A stretch of 64,000 bases of DNA from Levilactobacillus acidifarinae DSM 19394 = JCM 15949 (GCF_001434835.1 NZ_AZDV01000006.1:1-64000), one strand, 5' to 3'. Counted from the stretch's first letter, positions 25,062-34,024 are shown. The notes: generated by a model not told the origin, from the sequence alone. Program-made: numbers and translations.

Positions 25062-26363
25062 TTAACCTACTTGTTCACCATTTACCACTAGATTAGTGAC
25101 GTTAATCGTCTTAACCCCACGATCAGCATCGTGGAATCGACCACCGGTTTCTTCTGCACGTTCAGTTGGTAAGAGATTTTCTTTGCCTGCCAACGTCCAC
25201 TTAAAATCTTGGATCGTCACGTTTTGAATATTAGCTTCTGGTAACCCGACAATGAACGCCGCTGTTGCTCGAACATTTGTCGCCGTAATCCGACTAATCT
25301 CAACGTCCTTAATGTGCGGTGTTGTTTCATCTACTGGTTGCGGTTGTAACGACAACACGGTTGCTTCTTCCTGTGGAAGAACTCCCGGTGCAAAATACTG
25401 TTCCAAAGAAATCGGGCACCAGCACGCATCCATTTTTAAATCATGTAATTTAATGTTCTGAATGGTCCCGCCCCGCGTCCGTCGTGATTTCAGTCGAATT
25501 CCACGCCGAGTTCCTTCAAAACGACAATTAGAGACCTCAACATCGCTAATCCCAGCGGCCGTTTCTGAGCCGATTGCAATTCCCCCATGACTGGCTAGAA
25601 TTCGACAGTCAGAAACTTTCACGTGTTTAGTTGGCCGGTTAACCCGAATACCGTCTTCACCGGAACCGGATTTCAAAGTCACACCATCATCCCCAACGTC
25701 TAATAGACAGTGACTGACCGTCACATTTTCACTAGAGTCAATATCCATTGCGTCGGTATTAATCGCATCTGCTGGATTAATAAACGTCATGTTCTGAATG
25801 GTGACTTGCTGGGTATAAACCATATGTAGCGTCCAAAACGGCGAGTTCTTTAGCGTTATCCCATCCATTAAAATATCGCGGCATTGCCAGAATTGAACCA
25901 ACGGTGGCCGTAAAAACTGAGTTGAGGGCCGCCCACCGCCCCCAGTTCGGGTCTGATAATCGGGGTTTAACTTAGCTAGCCGCCATTCGTACGTTTCTCG
26001 TGGGGTTGTCCGGTCCTCCGTTTCAATCTGTTTAAACTTTTGCCACCAAGGGGCTCCAGAACCATCGATTACTCCGTCACCCAAAATCTGAATATTTTGC
26101 TGATCCTTAGCGTACAGCAACGGATGCATCGCATAGCACTCGACCCCTTCCCAGCGTGTCCAGACCGGCGGGTATAAATTAGGATCGTCCTTAAACTTGA
26201 GAACTGCTCCCGATTGAAAACTCAACGTTAAGTTCGTCGTCAGTTCAAGCGGTCCCGTAAGGTGTTGACCCGCTTCTACGTTAAGTTGTCCGCCACCAGC
26301 CGCGGCGATTTTATCAATTGCTGTTTGCATGTCATCTTGCGGTGTAACGTTAATGACTAACAT
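25062..26363 (-). CDS. GH28 polygalacturonase-like glycosidase, intracellular
   Basis: A 433-residue right-handed beta-helix protein with GH28 active-site motifs: NTD (202-204), the Asp pair in VGDDGVTLKSG (225-226), SHGGIAIGS (259-266) and RGIRLKS (287-293). There is no signal peptide, so it would cut imported oligogalacturonides in the cytoplasm, possibly as an exo-enzyme. The adjacent GPH carrier supports this. The usual GHG reads SHG here, as in some family branches. Linkage specificity cannot be read from the sequence. Confidence 0.82.
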   Translation of the reverse strand: MLVINVTPQDDMQTAIDKIAAAGGGQLNVEAGQHLTGPLELTTNLTLSFQSGAVLKFKDDPNLYPPVWTRWEGVECYAMHPLLYAKDQQNIQILGDGVIDGSGAPWWQKFKQIETEDRTTPRETYEWRLAKLNPDYQTRTGGGGRPSTQFLRPPLVQFWQCRDILMDGITLKNSPFWTLHMVYTQQVTIQNMTFINPADAINTDAMDIDSSENVTVSHCLLDVGDDGVTLKSGSGEDGIRVNRPTKHVKVSDCRILASHGGIAIGSETAAGISDVEVSNCRFEGTRRGIRLKSRRTRGGTIQNIKLHDLKMDACWCPISLEQYFAPGVLPQEEATVLSLQPQPVDETTPHIKDVEISRITATNVRATAAFIVGLPEANIQNVTIQDFKWTLAGKENLLPTERAEETGGRFHDADRGVKTINVTNLVVNGEQVG

Positions 26364-26432
26364 GCCATCCCTGCTTTCTTACCACCATTTTCGCTAAGTG
26401 ACCGTCGTCTAATTAGCGAGTTTTATTGTTTA

Positions 26433-26446
26433 TGTAAACGCTTACT
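26433..26446. promoter_or_regulatory. cre (CcpA) site before the GH28 gene
   Basis: TGTAAACGCTTACT fits the catabolite-responsive element consensus at nearly all positions. It lies 70-83 nt upstream of the GH28 start, so glucose repression of the pectin genes is likely. Confidence 0.6.
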
Positions 26447-26502
26447 TATCACAATTAAAGAATAGCACGTTCAGCACTTTTTGTAAACATTTATTTATAG
26501 TG

Positions 26503-26518
26503 ATAAACATTTGTTTAT
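26503..26518. promoter_or_regulatory. Palindromic operator, probable site of the HTH-PfkB protein
   Basis: ATAAACA-TT-TGTTTAT is a 7-bp-arm palindrome. A related half-site, GTAAACATTTATTTAT, stands 20 nt away (26483-26498) and GTTTATGTAAAC (26428-26439) is also near. These lie between the regulator gene and the GH28-transporter unit. Binding by the 26567-27631 protein is inference. Confidence 0.45.
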
Positions 26519-26524
26519 GAAAAA

Positions 26525-26555
26525 ATAAAAAAAGACTGGTTTCTTTCACCAGTCT
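26525..26555 (-). terminator. Intrinsic terminator after the HTH-PfkB gene
   Basis: AGACTGGT/ACCAGTCT with a seven-base loop and a long T run on the minus strand. Confidence 0.8.
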
Positions 26556-26566
26556 CGTCAGGAGTT

Positions 26567-27631
26567 CTAAACCGTTGCCAGTAACTCCGGCGTCATTCCC
26601 TCATAAATGTTTAAGTACGTGGTCATAGCGCTTTGAGCCGCCACTTGCGTCACTTGGGCCGTTTGCTTCGTCGTTAATCCCTGTCGTCGCGCATAAATAA
26701 TCGCTGCTAAGGCTGCTGCTCCCACTCCATTGGTATTTAATACCTTCGTTAACGTAACCGGTGCGTAGAAGGTCTCTTTAGGCGTTCGATAAAGAAACCC
26801 TACTTCCGCATCATAGATAAAGACGTTAGTAATGCCCATAGCCAACAGCTTATCCGCACAACGTTGCGCGGATTTACGGTCCACAATCTTAATTTCAGTA
26901 ATGGCCTGAGACTCATCGGCATTCAATACCAACGTATCCAACGCTTCAATTCCCGGTTTTAATCGGGTTACCTTATTGATAGAATCTGCTAACAATGGCT
27001 GTTGGAAATTCTGGTACAACCAAGTAATCGTCTTTTCCGGAAGATTGGGATCAATGACAATCATCTTCGCATTCCGTAAAATTGTCAGCCGGCTCTTCAA
27101 AAATTCAGGTGTAATTTCATCATGAATTCGACTATCGTCCACCCCAAAAATTCGTTTAGCACTCGTTTGATTAATATAAAGATAACGGGAAGTTGGCATA
27201 CTTGAAATCTGACTGGCATAAGTAATGTTCAGCTTTTTCTCCAGTGCGTCTCTTTTAAATTCTTCCCCAGCCGAATCGTGACCGTACACCGAAATAAAGT
27301 AATTGGGAATCTCCAGCTTCGTCAGATTAACTGCAATGTTCCGTCCCAGTCCCCCAACGTCAGAATAAATAACTCCCGAATTCGATTTCTTTTCAATCAC
27401 TTCATCATCAGGAATCCCAAAGATATCTAAAGTAATTCCCCCCACCACAACGACATAGCTTTCAGGAGCGACAATGTATCCCTTTCCCTGAAGGTAACCT
27501 TTTTTAACGAGGTTAGAGATGTGTGCCGCAATTCCTGAACGCGTAATACCGGCTAACTCCGCCAATTCATTTTGACTAATCATTGGGTTTTGTTTAATCC
27601 ATTCCAAGATTTGTTGCTCACGTGAGGTCAT
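26567..27631 (-). CDS. HTH-PfkB protein lacking the catalytic Asp, probable sugar-sensing regulator
   Basis: A 354-residue protein. Residues 1-50 are a winged HTH (MISQNELAELAGITRSGIAAHI). Residues 57-350 are a PfkB/ribokinase domain with GGITLDIFG and GGLGRNIAVNL. The kinase signature D-T-x-G-A-G-D is replaced by NTNGVGA (299-305), so the catalytic base is Ala305 and phosphorylation is unlikely. HTH-PfkB fusions with an intact site are usually annotated as pseudouridine or sugar kinases. Here a ligand-sensing repressor of the adjacent GH28-transporter genes fits better. A palindrome at 26503 is a candidate target. Confidence 0.75.
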   Translation of the reverse strand: MTSREQQILEWIKQNPMISQNELAELAGITRSGIAAHISNLVKKGYLQGKGYIVAPESYVVVVGGITLDIFGIPDDEVIEKKSNSGVIYSDVGGLGRNIAVNLTKLEIPNYFISVYGHDSAGEEFKRDALEKKLNITYASQISSMPTSRYLYINQTSAKRIFGVDDSRIHDEITPEFLKSRLTILRNAKMIVIDPNLPEKTITWLYQNFQQPLLADSINKVTRLKPGIEALDTLVLNADESQAITEIKIVDRKSAQRCADKLLAMGITNVFIYDAEVGFLYRTPKETFYAPVTLTKVLNTNGVGAAALAAIIYARRQGLTTKQTAQVTQVAAQSAMTTYLNIYEGMTPELLATV

Positions 27632-27710
27632 TTTCAGGGCTCCATTTCTAGTTTAATTATTCATTCATTATACCCCAAACAACCTTTAACCTCCGTTTAA
27701 TCACTAATCC

Positions 27711-27787
27711 TTTCCGCACAAAAATGGCATCCCCGTGCACGGGACGCCACTTTTGGACTGGGTAAATCTAATGAGCCTAAGATGCGT
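27711..27787. repeat. 77-bp direct repeat, copy 2, containing a terminator
   Basis: Second copy of 23416-23492 (four mismatches). On the minus strand its hairpin GGCGTCCCGTGCACGGGGATGCC with ATTTTTG ends the GH43 gene at 27799. Between this copy and the HTH-PfkB start (27631) is the promoter region of that gene. Confidence 0.8.
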
Positions 27788-27798
27788 GAAACTGGGTA

Positions 27799-29424
27799 CT
27801 AATCGTCGCCCAATTCCTTGTAATCGAAGTAGTCGAATTCGGCAGTCTGGCCGTAACCAGCGTAGTCGACGGCAGCCAGGCCCACGAAGGCCCCGGTGAA
27901 GAACCCACCGTACGTCTGCAGAACGTAATCGTCAGACAGGATTGCTGCGTCTAATTCAACTGGAATTTCGTGCCAATCGTTACCGTCAAACGAGTATTCG
28001 TAAGTGTACGATTGCTTGCGAACCTTGGTCTTGAACCAAACGTATTCCGTTCCGGCCGGAATCTGGATGGCTTGGTCCTTCAAGAAGGACGTGTAATTAT
28101 TGTTGTCGTTTTGGGCAATTTCAATCACGGGACCGCGCTTCTCATCCCGGGTGATGTAGATCCAAGAATAGTGTTTGTCGTTGTAGAAGTTGACGAGGCC
28201 AGCCATATTTTCGTAACGGGCTGGGTCAAACTTCACCTTGGTTTCCGCATCAAAGTTGAAGGCTTGCCAACGCCGGGCAATCATGGAAACGTCGAACGTG
28301 CTGGATAGGGAGTGGTTGCCGACTAAGGTCAGCTTACCGTTGCCCACCGTCCCTAGCTTGTCAGTGAAGGGTTGCCGTAAGGTGTTCCAGTTCAAATTCA
28401 GCTTGTCGCTGTCAAAGTCATCGTGTTGGGAGTGGTCCTTCGGTGCCTTGGTTTCGATGGCACCCTTAGGCGCATCGACTTCCACTTGGCCACCGTGACC
28501 GCCGACCACGCGTGGCCAGCCTTGGTCGTCCCATTCAACCTTTTGAATGGACGTTTCCCGGCCCAGCGTGCTCCAGCCCCGTGGATCATGGGACGATTCC
28601 GTCGCGTGGTTCCAAGGACGAGAAACTAACGATGCGTAGTACCATTCGCCCTCTGGCGTATCAACCAATGCCCCGTGACCTTGCTTTTGTAAGTAGAAGT
28701 CCGGTGTATCCACGTTGGTGATGAATGGCCCGTCCGGTTCGCCTTCGAAGGATAATTCGTCGAGCGTCTTGGAACGCGCGACAACTTCTTGGTGGGTAAA
28801 GACGGTGCCCCCTTCAGCGGCGAACAGGTAGTAATAGCCGTTGATTTGATACAAATGCGGCCCTTCGACTAACTTAACGTCGTCGCCGTTGTAGATGTTG
28901 CGCGCCGTTTCTGGCTTGAGTTTCATGGTCTTGGTATCAAACTCGGTCAGCGTGATTCCGTTGAATGGGTGGTGGTATTCACGGTGATCCCAGGTCTGTT
29001 GAACCAAGTACTTCCGACCGTTCTTGTCGTGGAACAGGGACGCATCGAAGCCTAAGTTGTTCAGCTTGATTGGGTCCGTCCACGGGCCGTGAATGTCGGT
29101 GGCCGTGGTCAGGTAGTTTTGCACGTCCTTGAAGGGGCCTTCCGTGACCTTGACATCGGTGTAAACCAACCAGAATTTACCGTCAGCATAGGATAAGTCT
29201 GGCGCCCAGATCCCACCGGATGACGGGTTACCCTTCATGTCCAGCAGCGTTGTGGTCGACAGCGGGGACGGTAACAGGTTCCAGTGCACTAGATCTTGGG
29301 ATTCGTGTAACCGCACACCGGGGAACCATTCGAAAGTCGAGTTCGCAATGTAATACGTGTTGTTGACCCGGATGAAGCTGGGGTCCGCGTTAAAACCAGG
29401 TAAAACGGGGTTCTGAATTTTCAT
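27799..29424 (-). CDS. xynB: GH43 beta-xylosidase
   Basis: A 541-residue glycosidase that releases xylose from xylobiose and short xylo-oligosaccharides in the cytoplasm. The five-bladed domain begins with NPVLPGFNADPS (catalytic base Asp14). SGGIWAPDLSY and LVEGPHLYQ (general acid Glu) follow. The C-terminal third is the GH43-type beta-sandwich (DDFDSDKLNLNWNTLRQP). No signal peptide. The start at 29424 is chosen for spacing to AAAGGA. It follows the GPH xyloside carrier by 35 nt, forming the pair usual in xylan-using lactobacilli. Confidence 0.92.
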   Translation of the reverse strand: MKIQNPVLPGFNADPSFIRVNNTYYIANSTFEWFPGVRLHESQDLVHWNLLPSPLSTTTLLDMKGNPSSGGIWAPDLSYADGKFWLVYTDVKVTEGPFKDVQNYLTTATDIHGPWTDPIKLNNLGFDASLFHDKNGRKYLVQQTWDHREYHHPFNGITLTEFDTKTMKLKPETARNIYNGDDVKLVEGPHLYQINGYYYLFAAEGGTVFTHQEVVARSKTLDELSFEGEPDGPFITNVDTPDFYLQKQGHGALVDTPEGEWYYASLVSRPWNHATESSHDPRGWSTLGRETSIQKVEWDDQGWPRVVGGHGGQVEVDAPKGAIETKAPKDHSQHDDFDSDKLNLNWNTLRQPFTDKLGTVGNGKLTLVGNHSLSSTFDVSMIARRWQAFNFDAETKVKFDPARYENMAGLVNFYNDKHYSWIYITRDEKRGPVIEIAQNDNNNYTSFLKDQAIQIPAGTEYVWFKTKVRKQSYTYEYSFDGNDWHEIPVELDAAILSDDYVLQTYGGFFTGAFVGLAAVDYAGYGQTAEFDYFDYKELGDD

Positions 29425-29459
29425 AACGACATGCATCCTTTCTTCACTTAAATTACAGG

Positions 29460-30938
29460 TTAGATTTTCTTTTCGCGCCGTTCCTTTTCCAAGGTTTCGT
29501 TGATTTCAACGACTTGTTGGTCAGTCAATGGGTAACGACTCATGACCCACATGGCAACGAAGGCCAAGATGATTGGTAACCAGATCATGGACCATTGAAT
29601 CCCCATCAGGGCACCCGCACTTTGGGTCGCACTGTTCCCGTCAAACTTGAAGAAGGCGTTGATGTACCCAGGGATGATCCCCCCAAGGGCCAACCCAATC
29701 TTGAAGAACAGCCCCATGATGGCGTTGATCATGCCGGCAACCCGCTTCTTGGACTTGTATTCGCCGTAAGAAACGACTTCAGGTACTAAGGCCCACATGT
29801 AACCAGTTGCGGCGGTGATCCCCCATTGCATCAAGAACCGGCCGATGTATCCTAAGGCCACGCTATTCTTGAAGGCTGGTAAGGACCAAGCCCACAGAAC
29901 CAGGGTCCCGATGACGAACAGGAGTAAGAAAGCGTAGAAGAATTGTTTCTTCCCAATCTTCTTACGGATGATTGGCCATAAGAAGACCAAGAAAATCCCA
30001 GGGATCGACCCGATCAAGTTAATCGAAGCTAACCATTCGGAGTGGCCGATGTTGTATTGCATGTAGAATGGCCAAACGGTGTTGCCGAAGAACATGAAGG
30101 TAAACCCAATCAGGAAGAAGAAGCCTAAAACTTGTAACGGTTTGTTGTTCTTGAATTCGAACCATAAATCAGAGTACTTAACGGTTGACGTTTCTTCCTT
30201 AGTTGGGAGAACCCGTTCTTTAATCCCACCGTAAGTGCACATTAACATGATGAACCCGATGACCATGTAGATGGCCATGACCAGGAAGTAGGCCTTCCCG
30301 GCTTTAGGCGAGGTGTAATCCCCTAACTGCATGTGAATCCCAAAGAACCCAATGTCCTTGGATTGCAGATTTGGTGACGCCATTTGAACAAATAATGGCA
30401 AGAAGGTGTAAACCAAGAGGTTCCCGATGTTGGCTTCGGTCATCCGGACCGTGGTCAACGTGGAAACTTCGTCGCTATCCCGCGTTAACGAAGCGTTTAA
30501 AGCTCCGTAAGGGATGTTAACGAACGAATAAATTAAAGCAGTTGCCAGGTAAGAAATAAAGGCGTACATGATGTTGCCCCGCAAACTTGCGCTAGGCAAG
30601 AAGAGCAAGGCGGCCATGATCGTCAGTGGAATCCCACCGTAGATCAGGTAAGGCTTGTATTTACCAGCCTTAAAGTTGTGTTTATCAACAAAGGCCCCCA
30701 CCCAAGGATCCCAGAACACGTTGACCCACCGAACAACTAAGAAAATGGTGGCCCCAGCGGCGGCTGAGATGCCGTAAACCGTGGTGAGATAGAACAATAG
30801 CATTGAGCCAACGGTCCCGAAGATTAAGTTTTGCGCTAAATCCCCAGCCCCATAACTAATTCGCTCACGCCAAGATAACTTAGCAAATTCATCGGTCGTC
30901 TCCGGCTTTGCGGGTGTTGATTCCGTATTTGCTGCCAT
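29460..30938 (-). CDS. xylP: GPH-family xyloside/H+ or Na+ symporter
   Basis: A 492-residue, 12-helix carrier. The N-terminal WRERISYGAGDLAQNLIFGTVGSMLLFY and DPWVGAFVDKH are typical of XylP/XynC-type GPH transporters. No C-terminal EIIA-like domain is present, unlike LacS. It is followed by the GH43 xylosidase, so xylobiose or other xylosides are the likely cargo. A cre-like site sits 42 nt before the start. The divergent/upstream AraC gene is its probable activator. Confidence 0.85.
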   Translation of the reverse strand: MAANTESTPAKPETTDEFAKLSWRERISYGAGDLAQNLIFGTVGSMLLFYLTTVYGISAAAGATIFLVVRWVNVFWDPWVGAFVDKHNFKAGKYKPYLIYGGIPLTIMAALLFLPSASLRGNIMYAFISYLATALIYSFVNIPYGALNASLTRDSDEVSTLTTVRMTEANIGNLLVYTFLPLFVQMASPNLQSKDIGFFGIHMQLGDYTSPKAGKAYFLVMAIYMVIGFIMLMCTYGGIKERVLPTKEETSTVKYSDLWFEFKNNKPLQVLGFFFLIGFTFMFFGNTVWPFYMQYNIGHSEWLASINLIGSIPGIFLVFLWPIIRKKIGKKQFFYAFLLLFVIGTLVLWAWSLPAFKNSVALGYIGRFLMQWGITAATGYMWALVPEVVSYGEYKSKKRVAGMINAIMGLFFKIGLALGGIIPGYINAFFKFDGNSATQSAGALMGIQWSMIWLPIILAFVAMWVMSRYPLTDQQVVEINETLEKERREKKI

Positions 30939-30979
30939 CTGTATGAACTCCCTTCAAATAAAACCCTCATTTTATTTAA

Positions 30980-30991
30980 GAAAGCGCTTTC
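30980..30991. promoter_or_regulatory. cre (CcpA) site before xylP
   Basis: The perfect palindrome GAAAGCGCTTTC is the core of a catabolite-responsive element. It lies between the promoter region and start of the xylP-xynB unit. Confidence 0.65.
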
Positions 30992-31013
30992 CGGTTAGAT
31001 TAAAAAAATAAGC

Positions 31014-31027
31014 GTCATGGCCATGAC
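31014..31027. promoter_or_regulatory. 14-bp palindrome upstream of xylP
   Basis: GTCATGGCCATGAC is perfectly symmetric, 76 nt before the xylP start. TCATGACCTATTT (31105-31117) nearby resembles CGTGACCTATTT ahead of the AraC gene. Either may be bound by that regulator; this is a guess from position. Confidence 0.35.
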
Positions 31028-31118
31028 TGATTTCCTAATCTCTAAGGTTAGTGTAATCGGTTACAAGCCGAAAAGCTATATTCAGAAGTGACGGCTTTTT
31101 GTCGAATCATGACCTATT

Positions 31119-32024
31119 TCATTCGAAATATCCGCCCCCTTTAACGGTTTGCACCCGCCGTTTATTCTTGGCATTTTTCTGGTATTTACTGGGGGTAATC
31201 CCCGACCATTTCTTAAATTGTTTGCTAAAAACGGAGAGGTTTTGCGCCCCCACCATCCGGGCAACCTGCTCCACGGTATATTCGGGCGATCCCAAGAGTC
31301 GCTTGGCTTTACTGTACTTTTTATCTTCTAAATAATGCAGTGGTGTGATGCCGTACACCTTGCGAAAGACCCGGTGACCGTAGCCGGTACTGATGTTAAG
31401 ACGCTGGCAATTCTCCTCGAAACTGTTCAAGCTCGGCTGATCCGATTTCAGGTCATCCGCAATCAACGTTGCCAGGGAACGGGCCAACTGGGCTTCACGA
31501 TCGGTATAATTAATATCACTCTTCTTGAATTTTTTGCCATTATGCACGATGCCAAACAAAAACGAGAGGAAAACAATCTGCAACTTCAGGCGTTTTTCCG
31601 CCGCCGTGAGGCCCTTATCGGCACTGATTTGCACGAAACTTTGGGCCGTCTTAAAGGCGAGTTGGCCAAAAAAGCTATCCGCCCGGTACACGGAATTCGC
31701 GATATTACTAATGATTTCCGACTTCAGACTTAAATCTTCCATATCAAAATGACAGGTGATGTAGGTCATCGGCGCGCTCTGACTGGCATTGGCGTTGATA
31801 TGCCAGGTCCCCGGCGAAATGATCAAGGCTTCGCCCGCCCCGTAGAGCATCGGGGGGACGTTCTTCATTTCCGTGACCTGTTGGCCGTCCACCACGCACA
31901 TGAGCTCAAACGACTGATGCTGCTGCCCAAAAAACTTCCAGCCACCCGCTACGGTTCGCATATGACCACCGAAGAGTCGGATACTCGATTCCAAACTGGG
32001 AATTGCCACAAAATCATTTGCCAT
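31119..32024 (-). CDS. AraC-family transcriptional regulator
   Basis: A 301-residue regulator. The N-terminal cupin-like sensing part (residues 30-100, GEALIISPGTWHINAN) binds an effector, and the C-terminal ~100 residues hold two HTH units ending EQVARMVGAQNLSVFSKQFKKWSGITPSKYQK. It stands upstream of and codirectional with xylP-xynB, suggesting activation by a xyloside. Three in-frame starts are close together (32036, 32033, 32024). The last has the most usable spacing from AAAGG. Confidence 0.88.
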   Translation of the reverse strand: MANDFVAIPSLESSIRLFGGHMRTVAGGWKFFGQQHQSFELMCVVDGQQVTEMKNVPPMLYGAGEALIISPGTWHINANASQSAPMTYITCHFDMEDLSLKSEIISNIANSVYRADSFFGQLAFKTAQSFVQISADKGLTAAEKRLKLQIVFLSFLFGIVHNGKKFKKSDINYTDREAQLARSLATLIADDLKSDQPSLNSFEENCQRLNISTGYGHRVFRKVYGITPLHYLEDKKYSKAKRLLGSPEYTVEQVARMVGAQNLSVFSKQFKKWSGITPSKYQKNAKNKRRVQTVKGGGYFE

Positions 32025-32363
32025 GGGAGCCATCACCTTTCATTTCAAATCTAGTTTTTGTCTATTCGTGACCTATTTTGGTCATTCCGTTACTAGTTTA
32101 AAGAAAAACCAACCGTTTTCATTACTTAAATAATAGCATAATTCCGGGCTTGGAGAAAACGCTTACGCATAGTCATTCACAAAGAGAAACGGGCTTTTAC
32201 CCACGATCTAACTCAACGCTTAACCCCAATAATTATTTTGTTTCGTTAAGTAACGATTGGCATTATTCCTGGTTTGACGAAGTCGTTATTTTTAAGCCTC
32301 GTCGCCCAAAAAAGGCCACCCTCTCCGGAGTGACCTTTAAGCGTAATTCAATTAAATTTCAGA
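32025..32363. other. AraC promoter region and xylT terminator
   Basis: Contains a dyad TGACC-N6-GGTCA (32069-32084), a candidate autoregulatory operator. A cre-like AGAAAACGCTTACG lies at 32154-32167. The terminator of the first sugar symporter is at 32308-32337 (minus hairpin, TTTTTT). No gene seen. Confidence 0.5.
32308..32337 (-). terminator. Intrinsic terminator after the first xylose symporter
   Basis: AGGTCACTC/GGGTGGCCT-type minus-strand hairpin followed by TTTTTT. Confidence 0.75.
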
Positions 32364-33737
32364 CTAGTTTTGTGTAGAGAATTTGGCTTCCTTTTCACCA
32401 CTCTTGGCCCGTAAGGTTGCTTCGATTTCTTCCAAAGAACGGTTCCGCGTTTCGAAGACCATCTTGTGCACGAACCAAATGGACACAAAGCACAGTACCC
32501 CGTAACCGATGAATAAGCTCCCAGTACCGAAGAAGTCCAGTAAGGATGGGAACGTCAGGGAAACGACCATGTTGGCCGTCCAGTTGATGACACTGGCAAA
32601 CGAGTTCCCTAACCCACGAATGTTCAATGGGAAGACTTCCCCAATCATGACCCACATAACCGGGCCCCAAGTTGCGGAGAAGAAGGCGATGTAGACGGTC
32701 AAGGCAATAACACAGACGATAGCTGCGGTGAAGGACCCGTGAGAGAACTTCATGGCGATACTCATAATGAACAGGGAAACCCCCATCCCGATGGCCCCAC
32801 CGATCAGCATCTTTTTCCGGTCGATCTTATCCATGATGGCCACGGCCACAGCGGTGACAATCACGTTAAAGATCCCGATCCCGATGTGGGCTAACAGCGC
32901 CGCGGAGACCCCGAAACCAACGTCGGTGAAGATGGTTGGTGCGTAGTACAACACGGTGTTACAACCCATGACTTGTTGGAAAATCGCTAAGCCAATCCCG
33001 ATGATCAAGGAAGGACGAACCATCTTACTGAAGAGTTCTTTCCAACCACCACTGACGATTTTGGCTTGTTCTTGAATTTGGCTAACTTCCTTGTCAACGG
33101 CCTTTTGGTCATGCTTGTTCATGGTATCCAGCACTTCACGCGCCGTATCCATGTGGCCTTGCTTGATCAAGAACCGTGGTGATTCAGGTAAGACTAACCC
33201 GCCTAAGAACAACAGAGCAGCTGGAATTGCCGCGAACCCTAACATCCAACGCCAGCCGGTGTACATGCCAGAGAAGGTGTAGTTGGTGACGTAGGCCAGG
33301 AAAATCCCGGTCATGACCATCAACTGGAATAAACTGGAAACGGTCCCCCGCTTATCGGCTGGTGACAATTCAGCCAGGTAAGTTGGAATCAACGCTGAAG
33401 CGGCCCCAACGGCCATCCCTAAGATGATCCGGGAAACGATCAACGTCCAGAATTCTGGTGAGAACGCTGACCCTAAGGCCCCAACAAAGAAGATAATCGC
33501 AGATAATAGCAGAAGCTTCCGCCGACCGAACCGGTCAGACGATGGTCCAATAATGGCGGCCCCTAAAATGGCCCCCAACAAAACGGCACTAACAACCCAA
33601 CCTTGTTGCCAGGAACCCAAGTTCATTTGCTTTTGAATGAACAGGATGGCCCCGGAAATGACCCCGGTATCGTACCCGAAGAGTAGTCCCCCGAGGGCGC
33701 CGAAGAAGTACACAAACCCAGTCGAAACTTTTCGCAT
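32364..33737 (-). CDS. xylT: Sugar porter MFS, D-xylose/H+ symporter (copy 1)
   Basis: A 457-residue, 12-helix member of the sugar porter family (XylE/AraE/GalP). Signatures include GYDTGVISGA, SDRFGRRK, IPTYLAELSPADKRG, PESPRFL and VFPLNIRGLGNS. XylR-type operator and cre in its promoter place it in the xylose regulon. The frame extends upstream to 33824, but AAAAGGGAG before 33737 marks the start. Residue by residue it is nearly the same as copy 2 (34068-35435), differing mostly in the last 15 residues and in the loop after PRFL. Confidence 0.88.
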   Translation of the reverse strand: MRKVSTGFVYFFGALGGLLFGYDTGVISGAILFIQKQMNLGSWQQGWVVSAVLLGAILGAAIIGPSSDRFGRRKLLLLSAIIFFVGALGSAFSPEFWTLIVSRIILGMAVGAASALIPTYLAELSPADKRGTVSSLFQLMVMTGIFLAYVTNYTFSGMYTGWRWMLGFAAIPAALLFLGGLVLPESPRFLIKQGHMDTAREVLDTMNKHDQKAVDKEVSQIQEQAKIVSGGWKELFSKMVRPSLIIGIGLAIFQQVMGCNTVLYYAPTIFTDVGFGVSAALLAHIGIGIFNVIVTAVAVAIMDKIDRKKMLIGGAIGMGVSLFIMSIAMKFSHGSFTAAIVCVIALTVYIAFFSATWGPVMWVMIGEVFPLNIRGLGNSFASVINWTANMVVSLTFPSLLDFFGTGSLFIGYGVLCFVSIWFVHKMVFETRNRSLEEIEATLRAKSGEKEAKFSTQN

Positions 33738-33805
33738 CTTTTTTTGCTCCCTTTTCGCGGTGTTGCCCGTAAGATTTAAAGTCACCGGAAATGGCTTTAT
33801 ATGTA

Positions 33806-33830
33806 AGTTGGTTGATGCACGCAACCAACT
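33806..33830. promoter_or_regulatory. XylR-type operator of xylT copy 1
   Basis: AGTTGGTT-N9-AACCAACT, perfect 8-bp arms, starting nine nt downstream of the -10 box. The same arrangement stands before xylA. A ROK-family XylR bound here would block transcription until xylose is present. Confidence 0.7.
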
Positions 33831-33862
33831 ATGCCCATAGTATAGCGCGCTTGGCGCAAAAA

Positions 33863-33876
33863 TGAAAGCGCTATAT
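33863..33876. promoter_or_regulatory. cre (CcpA) site over the xylT copy 1 -35 box
   Basis: TGAAAGCGCTATAT matches the cre consensus and overlaps the -35 hexamer TTTCAT, so carbon catabolite repression is expected. Confidence 0.65.
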
Positions 33877-34024
33877 TTAAAATCTGTGCAGTAATGTACG
33901 AATAAAACCCCCGGATTTCCAGATAAAATCGTGGAAAAAACTAATGATTATCAAGGTTTTCTTTCTTTGCGAAAGGCGAACATTCCGCTAATATTTTTCG
34001 GAAAAATATTTTTCAAAACCACCC

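Noticed and set aside
23493..27710. Transposon or integrase-borne island
   Set aside because: No transposase, integrase or terminal inverted repeat was found; only the 77-bp direct repeat supports insertion.
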